DNA of 31,991 nucleotides from JAVKSL01 sp039583695 (GCA_039583695.1 JAVKSL010000028.1:1-31991); one strand, 5' to 3'. Shown: positions 14,910 through 23,350, counted from the stretch's first letter. Notes: a model not told the origin generated them from the letters alone. Numbers and translations: made by a program.

Positions 14910-16721
14910 GTGACCATGCGCATCGAGGACTACGCGATCATCGGCGACACCCACACTGCCGCCCTGGTGGCTCGTGACGGGAGCATCGACTGGGCTTGCC
15001 TGCCCCGCTTCGACTCCCCCGCCTGCTTTGCGAGGCTCTTGGGCAGCGCCAAGCACGGCTACTGGCGTATGGCGCCCGGTGGGACCGTGACCGCCACCCG
15101 GAGGCGATACCGCGGCGACACCTTGGTGCTCGAGACCGAGCATGACACCGCTGAGGGCACGGTGAGGATCACCGATTGCATGCCCGTCCGGGAGCACCAT
15201 CCCGAGATCGCCCGCTTGGTCGAGGGGGTCAAGGGCCGGGTGCCCATGCGCATGGAGCTCGTCGTGCGCTACGACTACGGCTCGGTGCTCCCGTGGGTTC
15301 GCAACCTCGACGGCCGGCTGTCGATCGTTGCCGGGCCCGACTCGTTGTGCCTGTGGACCCCTGTCGAGACCCACGGGGAGGACATGACCACGGTGTCGGA
15401 GTTCTGCGTCACCGAGGGTCAAGTGGCCACGTTCACCCTCGCCTGGCACCCCTCGCACCTGCCCTCGCCACGACCCACCGACTGCCGGTTCATCGTCGCC
15501 GAGACCGAGCGTTGGTGGGCCGCCTGGTCGGCGCGCTGCACGCACGCCGGCGAGTGGCGCGAAGCCGTGGTGCGCTCCCTGGTCACCTTGAAGGCCCTCA
15601 CCTACCATCCGACCGGGGGGATCGTGGCTGCTCCCACGACCTCGCTCCCCGAGACATTGGGCGGCAACCGCAACTGGGACTACCGCTACTGCTGGCTGCG
15701 CGACGCTACCCTCACGCTCCAGTCGCTCATGACCGCCGGATACCGCACCGAGGCAGCCGCATGGAGGGAATGGCTGCTGCGCGCCGTCGCTGGCGCCCCG
15801 TCCCAGCTCCAGATCATGTACGGCGCGGCGGGCGAGCGGCGCCTCGACGAGCGCGAGATCGATTGGCTCCCCGGATATGAGGCCTCGCGTCCGGTCAGGG
15901 TCGGCAACGCGGCCGCTGGCCAGTACCAGCTGGACGTCTATGGCGAGGTGATGGACTCCCTCCACCAGGCCCGCGTCCTCAAGGTGGCTCGGGACGACGG
16001 CTCCGCCTGGGCGCTGCAGAGCGCCCTGGTTGGCTTCCTGGAGGACGGCTGGCGCCAGCCGGACGACGGCCTGTGGGAGGTCAGGGGCCCGAGGCGACAC
16101 TTCACCCACTCCAAGGTCATGGCCTGGGTGGCCCTGGACCGGGCGATCAAGGGAGTCGAGGACCTGGGGCTCCAGGGGCCGCTGGAGAGATGGAAGGCGG
16201 TCCGCTCAGCAATTCACGACGAGGTGCTGGCACGAGGGTGGAACGACCACGTGGGAGCCTTTACCCAGTACTACGGCTCGGACAAGCTGGACGCCAGCCT
16301 TCTGATGATCCCCCTGGTCGGATTCTTGAAGCCCGACGACAAACGGGTGATCGCCACCGTTGAAGCCATAGGGGCTGGTCTGTCCCAGGACGGCTTCATC
16401 TTGCGCTACCAGGCTGAGTCGTCGTCGGACGTCGACGGCCTGTCGGGTCGGGAGGGAGCCTTCCTGGCGTGCTCATTCTGGATGGCCGACGCGCTGGCGC
16501 TGATGGGACGGGAAGACGAGGCCCGGGCACTTTTCGAGAAGCTGCTAGCCCTGCGTAACGATCTGGGCCTGCTGTCGGAGGAGTACGACCCGGTGGCCCG
16601 CAGGCTGGTGGGCAACTTTCCTCAGGCATTCTCCCACGTAGGCCTCATCAATACCGCGTTCAACCTGACGCAGTCGAGTGGGCCCACCCACGGGCGGCGC
16701 AAGGGGAAGGCAGGCAGCTGA
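14910..16721 (+). CDS. glycoside hydrolase family 15 protein (glucoamylase/trehalase-like)
   Basis: The 603-residue protein has the N-terminal beta domain MRIEDYAIIGDTHTAALVARDGSIDWACLPRFDSPACFARLLG (seen in parts, residues 3-45) and a C-terminal (alpha/alpha)6 barrel. Barrel motifs include NWDYRYCWLRDATLTL, EIDWLPGY, WVALDRAIKG and SEEYDP, with catalytic glutamates expected in the conserved loops. Actinobacterial members include trehalases and enzymes of glucan turnover, so the substrate cannot be fixed. There is no signal peptide, which implies a cytoplasmic enzyme. The GTG at 14910 and the ATG two codons later are both possible starts. Neither has a strong ribosome-binding site. Confidence 0.9.
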   Translation: MTMRIEDYAIIGDTHTAALVARDGSIDWACLPRFDSPACFARLLGSAKHGYWRMAPGGTVTATRRRYRGDTLVLETEHDTAEGTVRITDCMPVREHHPEIARLVEGVKGRVPMRMELVVRYDYGSVLPWVRNLDGRLSIVAGPDSLCLWTPVETHGEDMTTVSEFCVTEGQVATFTLAWHPSHLPSPRPTDCRFIVAETERWWAAWSARCTHAGEWREAVVRSLVTLKALTYHPTGGIVAAPTTSLPETLGGNRNWDYRYCWLRDATLTLQSLMTAGYRTEAAAWREWLLRAVAGAPSQLQIMYGAAGERRLDEREIDWLPGYEASRPVRVGNAAAGQYQLDVYGEVMDSLHQARVLKVARDDGSAWALQSALVGFLEDGWRQPDDGLWEVRGPRRHFTHSKVMAWVALDRAIKGVEDLGLQGPLERWKAVRSAIHDEVLARGWNDHVGAFTQYYGSDKLDASLLMIPLVGFLKPDDKRVIATVEAIGAGLSQDGFILRYQAESSSDVDGLSGREGAFLACSFWMADALALMGREDEARALFEKLLALRNDLGLLSEEYDPVARRLVGNFPQAFSHVGLINTAFNLTQSSGPTHGRRKGKAGS

Positions 16722-16783
16722 TACTGGGGGTGCTGAGCGGGCACGGAGGTCTGGCGCCAGGGTGCCTGTTGCTTTGAGGTGTC

Positions 16784-16795
16784 TAGGCTGGCGCC
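16784..16795 (+). promoter_or_regulatory. leaderless -10 of the ABC-F gene
   Basis: TAGGCT (16784-16789) precedes the GTG at 16796 by six bases. No Shine-Dalgarno is present, so the transcript is probably leaderless. Confidence 0.6.
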
Positions 16796-18400
16796 GTGTT
16801 GTCAGTTCGCGCCCTGGAAGTCGAGGTGGGCGGGCGCTCGGTGGTCTTGGGCGCCACCTTCACCGTAACGGCAGGCGAAAAGGTGGGCCTGGTGGGCCGG
16901 AACGGGGCCGGCAAGACCAGCCTCCTCCGGGTCCTGGCTGGTGAGTCCTCCCCGGTTGCTGGCAGCGTGACCCGCAAGGGTGGGCTCGGCTACCTGTCCC
17001 AGGAGCCCCTGCGCCGCAGCGACGGCGCGAGCACCGCCCTGGCCCATGTCCTGTCGGGCAAGGATCTCGACCAGGCGGCGACCACGCTGGAGAAGCTGCG
17101 CCTGGCCATCGAGGAGGACCCCTCGGATGCCAATGTGGCCCGCTTCGCCAAGGCGGAGGAGGAGTTCGGCGCTGCCGGCGGCTACCAGGCGGAGGCCGAT
17201 GCGTCGCGGATGCTCGCCGGGCTGGGGCTCGGGGTGGACCGGATGGGCCTACCCATGTGGACGCTGTCCGGCGGGGAACGGCGGCGGGTCGAGCTGGGCC
17301 GGATCCTGTTCGCAGGCAGCGACCTGTTGCTCTTGGACGAGCCGACCAACCACCTGGACACCGACGCCCGCGCCTGGCTGATGGGATTCCTGCGCTCGTA
17401 TCGAGGCGCCCTGCTGGTGGTGAGCCACGACCTGGCCCTGCTGGACCAGGCGATCACCAGGGTGTTGCACCTCGACCGGGGTGATGGCAGCGGCTCCATA
17501 GTGGAGTACAAGGGCACCTACTCCCAGTACCGGGCGGCGCGGGCCGCCGACGAGGAGCGCCAGGGTGCGCTGGCGGCGCGCCAGGCCGCCGAGATCACCC
17601 GACTCGGCACGCTCGCCGATGCGATGCGCCACCAGACAGCGGCCCGGGCCCGCAAGGCCAAGACCATCGACCGCCGGGTCGAGCGCATGGAGAGCGAAGC
17701 GGTCTCTCGCCCCGTCTCGGCTCGGGCCGCTTCGTCGGCGATCCGCTTCCCCCCACCGCCCCACGCCGGCAAGGTGGTGCTGGAGCTGGACGGCCTGACC
17801 AAGGGGTTCGGTGGTCCTGTCTTGTTCGAGGGGCTCTCGCTCTCGCTGGCCCGGGGCGAACGGCTGCTGGTGATGGGCTTGAACGGGGCCGGCAAGACCA
17901 CGCTGCTGCGCATGCTGGCTGGGATTGTCTCGCCCGACGAGGGCTCGGTGATGCCTGGCCTCGGCGTGTCCACCGGTTACTACGCCCAGGAGCACGAGGG
18001 CATCACCGCCGGCATGACGGTTCTCGAGCACCTTCGCGGGTTGGCCGACGTCTCCGAGCGGGACCGCCGGGCCCTGCTGGGGATGGTGGGGCTCTCCGGG
18101 GAGGTCGCCTTCCAGGATGCGGGCACGCTGTCTGGAGGGGAGAAGACCAAGCTCGCCCTGGCCCAGCTGGTGGCCGGGCGGCACAATGTCTTGTTGCTGG
18201 ACGAGCCCACCAACAACCTGGACCCGGCGGCTCGAACCTCGATCGGCCGGGCGCTCGCGGCCTGGCCGGGGGCGATGGTGGTGGTCAGCCACGATGTGGA
18301 CTTCGTGGGCACGTTGCGGCCGGACCGGGTGCTGGTGCTGCCGGACGCGACGGTCGATTACTGGAGCGACGAGCTGGCCGACCTGGTCGCTCTGGCCTGA
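16796..18400 (+). CDS. ABC-F family ATPase
   Basis: The 534-residue protein has two ABC ATPase domains and no membrane segments, the layout of ABC-F translation factors. Walker A motifs are GRNGAGKTS (about residues 34-42) and GLNGAGKTT (about 361-369). Signature motifs are LSGGERRRVELGRILF and LSGGEKTKLALAQLV, each followed by LLLDEPTNHLD or LLLDEPTNNLD. The linker between domains (about 240-320) is charged and helical, as in members that reach into the ribosome P-site region. The subfamily (housekeeping Ettd/Uup-like or antibiotic-resistance type) cannot be decided by eye. The MBL-fold gene follows after eight bases. Confidence 0.92.
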   Translation: MLSVRALEVEVGGRSVVLGATFTVTAGEKVGLVGRNGAGKTSLLRVLAGESSPVAGSVTRKGGLGYLSQEPLRRSDGASTALAHVLSGKDLDQAATTLEKLRLAIEEDPSDANVARFAKAEEEFGAAGGYQAEADASRMLAGLGLGVDRMGLPMWTLSGGERRRVELGRILFAGSDLLLLDEPTNHLDTDARAWLMGFLRSYRGALLVVSHDLALLDQAITRVLHLDRGDGSGSIVEYKGTYSQYRAARAADEERQGALAARQAAEITRLGTLADAMRHQTAARARKAKTIDRRVERMESEAVSRPVSARAASSAIRFPPPPHAGKVVLELDGLTKGFGGPVLFEGLSLSLARGERLLVMGLNGAGKTTLLRMLAGIVSPDEGSVMPGLGVSTGYYAQEHEGITAGMTVLEHLRGLADVSERDRRALLGMVGLSGEVAFQDAGTLSGGEKTKLALAQLVAGRHNVLLLDEPTNNLDPAARTSIGRALAAWPGAMVVVSHDVDFVGTLRPDRVLVLPDATVDYWSDELADLVALA

Positions 18401-18408
18401 GGCGCCCG

Positions 18409-19347
18409 GTGGTTGCTCGTGTTGCGGACGGTGTCATCGAGATCGACACACTGCTCGGTGGCTGGCAGAGACTGACTGCTGGGTACCTGATCGAGGGACC
18501 TGCGCCGGTGCTCATCGAGACCGGCAGCCAGAGCTCGGTGCCAGCCCTCCTGGAGGCCCTGGACAGCTTGGGCGTATCGGCTGACGATCTGGCCGGTGTC
18601 GTGGTGACCCACATTCACCTCGATCACGCCGGTGGGGTCGGGGACGTGGCGGCGGCGTTTCCCCGGGCCACCGTGTACGTGCACGAGAAGGGAGCCCGCC
18701 ACCTGGTAGACCCGATTCGGCTGATCAGCTCGGCGTCGCGTGTCTACGGTGACCTGCTGGACTCGCTGTACGGCCGGCTCGAACCCACTCCCGCCGGGCG
18801 AATCCATGTGCTGACCGACGGCCAGGACATTGTCGTCGGCCCGGGCCGGGTGCTGACGGCCATCGACTCACCGGGTCATGCCAAGCACCACCTGGGCCTT
18901 CACGACTCGGGCTCGGGTATCTTGTTTGCCGGCGACGCGTTGGGGGTTCGCCTGCCCGACGTCGGCGTGCTGCGCCCGTCGGTGCCCCCACCGGACTTCG
19001 ACCTGGACCTGGCGCTGGCGTCGATCTCAAAGTTCGAGGCCCGCGCCCCGGCCGCCCTCGCCTTGGCCCACTACGGAGTGGTGCACAACGCCGGCTCCCT
19101 CTTGAGCGAGGCGGCTGACGTGCTGCGCGCCTGGGCCGACGTGGCCTCAACAGCCTGGCGCGACGGCGCCGACATCGAGACTGCGCTGTCGGCGGCTTTC
19201 AGCGCGGACCTCACTGGCGTCGACCCAGCTGCCGCCGAGCGCTTGGAGACCCTCAACGGCCTCCACTCCAACGCAGCGGGTTTGCGCCGCTGGCTGGAGC
19301 TCCGGCAGGGATCGGACCGCGCCGGCCCAGGCGGCACTTCGGCCTAG
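18409..19347 (+). CDS. metallo-beta-lactamase-fold hydrolase
   Basis: The 312-residue protein has the zinc-site motif THIHLDH, with His67, His69, Asp71 and His72. Further ligands are expected in SPGHAKHH (about residues 155-162), LFAGDALG (about 170-177) and LAHYG near 222. This is the glyoxalase-II-like branch of the fold. A C-terminal helical region of about 80 residues follows the catalytic part. The substrate is unknown and could be a thioester or a lactone. GAGG lies six bases before the GTG. The gene sits eight bases after the ABC-F gene and is probably in the same transcript. Confidence 0.87.
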   Translation: MVARVADGVIEIDTLLGGWQRLTAGYLIEGPAPVLIETGSQSSVPALLEALDSLGVSADDLAGVVVTHIHLDHAGGVGDVAAAFPRATVYVHEKGARHLVDPIRLISSASRVYGDLLDSLYGRLEPTPAGRIHVLTDGQDIVVGPGRVLTAIDSPGHAKHHLGLHDSGSGILFAGDALGVRLPDVGVLRPSVPPPDFDLDLALASISKFEARAPAALALAHYGVVHNAGSLLSEAADVLRAWADVASTAWRDGADIETALSAAFSADLTGVDPAAAERLETLNGLHSNAAGLRRWLELRQGSDRAGPGGTSA

Positions 19348-19387
19348 GACTGAGCCTGCCTGGATAGTTTTGCCTCGCGCGGCAAGT

Positions 19388-19777
19388 ATGGGGCACGTGA
19401 AAATCGTCTCTCGCAGCACCCTTGGGGTAGTCGTCGGCGTGCTCGCGCTGGGCCTGGGCACCGCCGCCTGCTCGTCTGGTCCTAACCTCCCGACCAACAA
19501 AGCAGCCGCCCCAGGTCCCCACCTTGCGCCGAGCGTTGTGGTGATACTCCAGAGCTTCAGCTTCGACCCGTCGGTGGTCACGATCAAGGCCGGCCAGACC
19601 ATCGAATGGATTTGGGAGGACCACGGGGCACCCCACAACGTCACCTTCCCCAGCTTCCACAGCGCCACCCTGACCTCCGGGACGTACTACCACACGTTCA
19701 CGACACCGGGTACCTACCACTACTCCTCCACGCTCAACCTCACCATGAAAGGAGAGGTGATCGTCACGCCCGGCTAG
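19388..19777 (+). CDS. cupredoxin-like lipoprotein, partly degenerate copper site
   Basis: The protein has 129 residues with a lipoprotein signal ending in TAAC (Cys28). The mature domain has FSFDPSVVTIKAGQTIEWIW, DHGAPHNVTF and GTYHYSSTLNLTMKGEVIV, a plastocyanin/azurin-like arrangement. Aligned with the usual GTYxYxCxxHxxM loop, Met120 is kept while the Cys is Ser114 and the His is Asn117. His83 of the first ligand motif is kept. Type-1 blue copper is therefore unlikely. The start is uncertain: ATG 19388 is used, a TTG at 19370 would add six residues, and TAGTTT at 19365-19370 may be the -10. Confidence 0.75.
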   Translation: MGHVKIVSRSTLGVVVGVLALGLGTAACSSGPNLPTNKAAAPGPHLAPSVVVILQSFSFDPSVVTIKAGQTIEWIWEDHGAPHNVTFPSFHSATLTSGTYYHTFTTPGTYHYSSTLNLTMKGEVIVTPG

Positions 19778-19780
19778 GAG

Positions 19781-19828
19781 GGCTGGCTCCCGGGCTGGGC
19801 TGGCTCCCGGGCTGGGCTGGCTCCCGGG
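19781..19828. repeat. 17-bp tandem repeat, 2.8 units
   Basis: GGCTGGCTCCCGGGCTG is repeated almost three times between the cupredoxin-like gene and the end of phoU. CCCGGG is self-complementary, so the array could also form small hairpins that help to end both converging transcripts. Confidence 0.75.
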
Positions 19829-19845
19829 ACAAGGCTTGGCCGCCG

Positions 19846-20475
19846 CTACACCTGGCCAGCCGCCAAGCGGGCAATGCGTCGGCCCAGGTTCACAGCGTGA
19901 TCGCCCAAGCGCTCGTAGAAGCGGGCAATGAGGATCACCTCGCTGGCGACCGCCACCGGCATCTCACCCCTGGCGACCTCTCCAGTGAGCCTTGTGTGCA
20001 GGACGTCGATCTCCTCGTCGGCCTCGTCGAGCTCCTCGGCCGCCTCGGCTGACCGGCTCACATAGGCCTCGGCCACCGACGCCCACATCTCGAGTCCGAC
20101 CTCGGCCATCCGCTGAACCATTCCCCTGCTATGGGGGCTCATGTCCCTGCCCAGACCGTGCCCGGCCCGCTGGGCCACGTGCTCGGCAAGGTCCGCGCTC
20201 CGCTCTAGCTCGGGGAGGATCTGGAGCACGGCCACGAGGTAGGGAAGGTCGCTCCTCACCAGCTCCGGCCGGCCCAGCTGATGCCGGACCATCTCGGACA
20301 CCTCGCTTGCCAGGTCGTCGATGACGTAGTCCGCAGCGACGAGACGCTCGGCTGCCTCCCGGTCCTGGTTCAACAAGGCATCGGTGGCACCGGCCAGCGC
20401 CTCGCGCACCAAGGCGAACAGCCGGCAAACCTCACCCTCGATCTGATCGGTCACCCCCGACGCGCCCGAGGCCAT
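19846..20475 (-). CDS. phoU: PhoU-family phosphate signalling protein
   Basis: The 209-residue all-helical protein has two PhoU repeats. AADYVIDDLASEVSEM followed by LERSADLAEHVAQRA lies in the first half, and ELDEADEEIDVLHTRL with ARFYERLGDHAVNLGRRIARL in the second. The E/DxxxD-type acidic clusters are the metal-binding sites of the family. PhoU restrains the PhoR/PhoP phosphate response and modulates phosphate transport. It stands outside a pst operon here and is divergent from a phosphate-permease-like gene. The ATG lies eight bases after TAGGGT, so the mRNA is likely leaderless. Confidence 0.9.
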   Translation of the reverse strand: MASGASGVTDQIEGEVCRLFALVREALAGATDALLNQDREAAERLVAADYVIDDLASEVSEMVRHQLGRPELVRSDLPYLVAVLQILPELERSADLAEHVAQRAGHGLGRDMSPHSRGMVQRMAEVGLEMWASVAEAYVSRSAEAAEELDEADEEIDVLHTRLTGEVARGEMPVAVASEVILIARFYERLGDHAVNLGRRIARLAAGQV

Positions 20476-20489
20476 GCCGTGACACCCTA
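20476..20489 (-). promoter_or_regulatory. leaderless -10 of phoU
   Basis: On the minus strand TAGGGT (20484-20489) is followed by eight bases and the phoU ATG at 20475. No Shine-Dalgarno is visible. Confidence 0.55.
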
Positions 20490-20545
20490 AGCCAGGGTGG
20501 CAGCCCCACCGGCCGGCTGGGGCCGCACGATTCGCTACGGACAGG

Positions 20546-20576
20546 TTTCACCTTCGTGTCACCTGTCATTCATATT
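20546..20576 (+). promoter_or_regulatory. candidate PHO box and -10 of the phosphate transporter gene
   Basis: TTTCACC (20546), TGTCACC (20557) and ATTCATA (20568) are direct repeats spaced exactly 11 bases apart. This resembles the GTTCACC-type PhoP sites of actinobacteria. The third unit overlaps CATATT (20571-20576), a plausible -10, and the repeats occupy the -35 position, as expected for an activator site. Confidence 0.6.
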
Positions 20577-20586
20577 GCGTTGGGTT

Positions 20587-20608
20587 CTCGTTCATCCCGG
20601 CGAACGAG
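20587..20608 (+). promoter_or_regulatory. leader hairpin overlapping the ribosome-binding site
   Basis: CTCGTTC (20587-20593) and GAACGAG (20602-20608) are perfect complements around an eight-base loop. The 3' arm contains most of GAGG (20606-20609), the only Shine-Dalgarno candidate for the GTG at 20618. Confidence 0.45.
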
Positions 20609-20617
20609 GCTGAACAT

Positions 20618-22105
20618 GTGCTGGAAACAACGCTCGCCGACCTCGAGGCATCTGGGCTCCTGGCAGCCCTGGACGAGGCTCACCTCAGCAAGTACCACCT
20701 GCGCGCCGCGCTGACCACGGGGGTGGGATTCTTCACCGACGCGTACGACCTGTTCGTCATCGGGGCTGTCCTCACCATCTTGAAGGGCCAGTGGCACCTT
20801 GGCCCCACCGGAGTCTCCATGGTGGGAAGTGCTGCGCTCCTGGCCGCCTTCTTTGGGGCGTTCGTGTTCGGGCGGATAGCAGATACGTTCGGGCGTCGAA
20901 AGGTCTACGGCCTGGAAGCCGCGATCATGGTCGTGGGCGCGATTGGGTCGGCCTTCGCCCCAGACCTGGCCTGGCTCGTCGTGTTCCGCTTTGTCATCGG
21001 GGTGGGGATCGGCGGGGACTACCCGGTGAGCGCGGTGCTGATGAGCGAGTATGCCAATCGCCGCGACCGGGGCAAGCTGGTGGGCCTGGTCTTCTCGATG
21101 CAGGCCCTGGGCCTGATCGTCGGCCCGCTCGTGGGCATCTCCCTGGTGGCCTCGCATGTACCTGCGGCTCTTACCTGGCGCCTGATGCTGGGCTTGGGTG
21201 CCATCCCAGCCGCTGGGGTGATCGTGGCCCGCCGCCGCCTCCCCGAGTCCCCCCGCTTCAAGGCCGAGGTGCAGGGCCGAGCAGCCGAGGCTGCAGCTGA
21301 GCTTGCCCGGCTCTCAGGCAGCGCCATCGGCCTTGAACCGGGACCGGCGTTATCCAGCCGGTCCGTCACCGACCCAGCGAAGAACCGCCTGGGCATGAAG
21401 GCCTTCGTCAAGGACCGCCGGCTGGCCCTCACCCTTCTCGGCACCGCCGGAACCTGGTTCCTGTTCGACTACGCGTACTATGGCAACTCGATCTCCACTC
21501 CGGTGATCCTGCGCATGGTGGCGCCACATGCCAGCCTGCTCACGACCTTGACGTGGACGCTCGGGATCTTTGCCGTCGCCGCGCTACCCGGCTACCTGCT
21601 TGCCGCATTCACCATGGACCGGGTCGGGCACCGCCGGCTCCAGCTGATCGGCTTTGCGGTGATGGCGGCGGCTTTCCTCACCATTGGGGTGGTCCCCGAG
21701 GTGGCGGCCGCCGCTCTGCCATTCCTGGGCGTGTACGGCATCAGCTACTTCTTCTCCGAGTTCGGACCGAACACAACCACTTTCGTGATGGCCTCCGAGG
21801 TATTCCCGGTCAGCTTGCGAACTACCGGGCACGGCATCTCGGCGGGAATCGCCAAGGTGGGGGCCTTCATCGGGGTGTTCGTCTTCCCGTTGCTCGCGGC
21901 GAGCCTCGGGTTGCGGGGCACCCTCACGCTCACCGCCGGCCTCGCGCTCGCCGGGCTCGGCCTCACCCTGGTACTTCCGGAGCCAGCCCGTCGCTCTCTC
22001 GAGGAGGTGTCCGGGCACCGAGTGGAGCTGGCCCCCACCCTCGAAGCTCGCACTTTGGGCAATCCCGGCCTCTACCGTGCCAAAGTTGCCCAAAGTACGG
22101 ATTGA
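20618..22105 (+). CDS. MFS transporter, phosphate:H+ symporter (PHS) type
   Basis: The 495-residue protein has twelve predicted helices and belongs to the major facilitator superfamily. GFFTDAYDLFVIG near residue 38, FGRIADTFGRRKVYG near 85 and GVGIGGDYPVSAVLMSEYANRRDRGKLVG (seen in parts) near 130 match Pho84-like phosphate/proton symporters. RRRLPESPRFKAEV precedes the central loop (about 215-265), and SEFGPNTTTFVMASEVFPVSLRTTGHG marks the second half. The context with phoU and a PHO-like box supports phosphate uptake. Related organic-anion transporters remain possible. The GTG start follows GAGG at eight bases. Confidence 0.85.
   Translation: MLETTLADLEASGLLAALDEAHLSKYHLRAALTTGVGFFTDAYDLFVIGAVLTILKGQWHLGPTGVSMVGSAALLAAFFGAFVFGRIADTFGRRKVYGLEAAIMVVGAIGSAFAPDLAWLVVFRFVIGVGIGGDYPVSAVLMSEYANRRDRGKLVGLVFSMQALGLIVGPLVGISLVASHVPAALTWRLMLGLGAIPAAGVIVARRRLPESPRFKAEVQGRAAEAAAELARLSGSAIGLEPGPALSSRSVTDPAKNRLGMKAFVKDRRLALTLLGTAGTWFLFDYAYYGNSISTPVILRMVAPHASLLTTLTWTLGIFAVAALPGYLLAAFTMDRVGHRRLQLIGFAVMAAAFLTIGVVPEVAAAALPFLGVYGISYFFSEFGPNTTTFVMASEVFPVSLRTTGHGISAGIAKVGAFIGVFVFPLLAASLGLRGTLTLTAGLALAGLGLTLVLPEPARRSLEEVSGHRVELAPTLEARTLGNPGLYRAKVAQSTD
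22052..22096. repeat. 11-bp perfect inverted repeat at the transporter 3' end
   Basis: ACTTTGGGCAA (22052-22062) and TTGCCCAAAGT (22086-22096) are perfect complements 23 bases apart, both within the last codons of the transporter gene. A further CCAAAGT (22080-22086) gives an alternative partner for the first arm. It may work as a terminator-like hairpin. Confidence 0.6.
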
Positions 22106-22129
22106 CCCGGCGCGGCGACCCGGCGCGGC
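22104..22129. repeat. 13-bp tandem duplication between converging genes
   Basis: GACCCGGCGCGGC occurs twice without a gap across the stop of the transporter gene, followed by a third GACC. It sits in the 45-base gap before the end of larC. Confidence 0.7.
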
Positions 22130-22150
22130 GACCGTGCACGGGAGCAGGTC

Positions 22151-23350
22151 TCAGCTGGCGTCGGGTGCGGGCTTCCCGGCATCTCGTGCCCGCCAGGCGG
22201 CCTCGGCTCGGGCCGTCACCTCCCGTAGCGACAGGCCCCGGAGGCGGGCGACCCTCGCCGCGTCCTCCTGCTCGGCCTTTACCCTTCCTGGGCTCACCTT
22301 CACTCGCACGGGCATCCCCTGCACCTGCACCTCCTCGATCGAGCGCGACCCGGCCCAGCGAGCCACCTCGTGGCTGCGCACACCGAGGCTGCCGGTCTCG
22401 GCCCGCATCACCTCAGCCAGAGGTACGGCCAGCCCCGGGTCGGCCAGGACCGAGAGGACATGTCCCGGGCGCCCCTTCTTCATGAGCACGGGCGTCAGCC
22501 ACGCGTCGGCGGCACCGGAAGCGAGGAGCGCCCCCACGGCGTGAGCCAACACCTCCCCGGTCACGTCGTCCAAGTTGGCCTCCAACACGACGAGCGGCTG
22601 GCCGCCGGCACTGCCCGGCACCTCCGGCCCGGCGCCCAGCACCACCTGGACCACGTTGGGGCAACCGTCCAGCTCGCGCGAGCCCGCGCCGTAGCCGGTT
22701 CCCTCGATCTGCATGGCGGGCAACGGCCCGAATCCCACCGCCATCGCCGCCAGCAACGCGGCCCCGGTGGGCGTGGTGAGCTCCATGTTCAGCTCGCGGC
22801 CCTCCACGGGCGCCCCCTGGAGCAGGGCGACCACGGCTGGCGAAGGGTTGGGAAAGACCCCGTGGGCGGTGCGCACCACACCAGTCCCTGTCGCCACCGC
22901 GCTCGCACACACCTCGTCGACGCCCAGCACCTCCAGCGCAGCACAAAAACCCACGATGTCAACGATGGCGTCGTGCCCACCCACCTCGTGAAAATGCACC
23001 TGAGCACCTGGACGCCCGTGGATGCGTCCCTCCACCTCCGCCAGGACTCCAAACACAGCCAGCGCACGGTCACGCACCCGTGCCGGCAGGCGGGCTTCCT
23101 CGATGATGCCCACGATGTGGGCGTGAGTCCGCACCACGTTGTCCTCCCTCACGCTCACCACCGCCCTGGTGCATGCCAGCCCGGCCCGCAAGACGGCCTC
23201 CACGTCAAGCCTCCATCCGCCGAGTGGCAGCCGATCCAGGATGCCCCGCACCGAGTCCGGGTCGGCCCCCGCATCCAGGAGGCTCCCGAGGGCCATGTCC
23301 CCGGCGATACCGGAGAAGCAGTGGAACCACGCCACCCGCCGGGTGCTCAT
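22151..23350 (-). CDS. larC: nickel-pincer cofactor biosynthesis protein LarC
   Basis: The 399-residue protein inserts nickel into the pyridinium-bis-thiocarboxylate nucleotide to finish the nickel-pincer cofactor of lactate racemase and related epimerases. WFHCFSGIAGDMALGSLLDAG near residue 10, VHFHEVGGHDAIVDIVG near 130 (His-rich, metal binding) and LEANLDDVTGEVLAHAV near 265 identify the DUF111/LarC family. In Lactobacillus plantarum LarC is made through a programmed frameshift, whereas this gene is one continuous frame. I chose the ATG at 23350 because it overlaps the larB stop as ATGA. Confidence 0.92.
   Translation of the reverse strand: MSTRRVAWFHCFSGIAGDMALGSLLDAGADPDSVRGILDRLPLGGWRLDVEAVLRAGLACTRAVVSVREDNVVRTHAHIVGIIEEARLPARVRDRALAVFGVLAEVEGRIHGRPGAQVHFHEVGGHDAIVDIVGFCAALEVLGVDEVCASAVATGTGVVRTAHGVFPNPSPAVVALLQGAPVEGRELNMELTTPTGAALLAAMAVGFGPLPAMQIEGTGYGAGSRELDGCPNVVQVVLGAGPEVPGSAGGQPLVVLEANLDDVTGEVLAHAVGALLASGAADAWLTPVLMKKGRPGHVLSVLADPGLAVPLAEVMRAETGSLGVRSHEVARWAGSRSIEEVQVQGMPVRVKVSPGRVKAEQEDAARVARLRGLSLREVTARAEAAWRARDAGKPAPDAS

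Noticed and set aside
14901..14913. Mini-ORF ATG ATG CCG TGA overlapping the GH15 start
   Set aside because: It has the NTGA overlap but only three codons and no Shine-Dalgarno, so it does not belong with the three convincing leader ORFs.
14613..16109. A 498-codon minus-strand frame opposite the GH15 gene
   Set aside because: It is antisense to a conserved enzyme, has no ribosome-binding site or domain, and crosses two genes.
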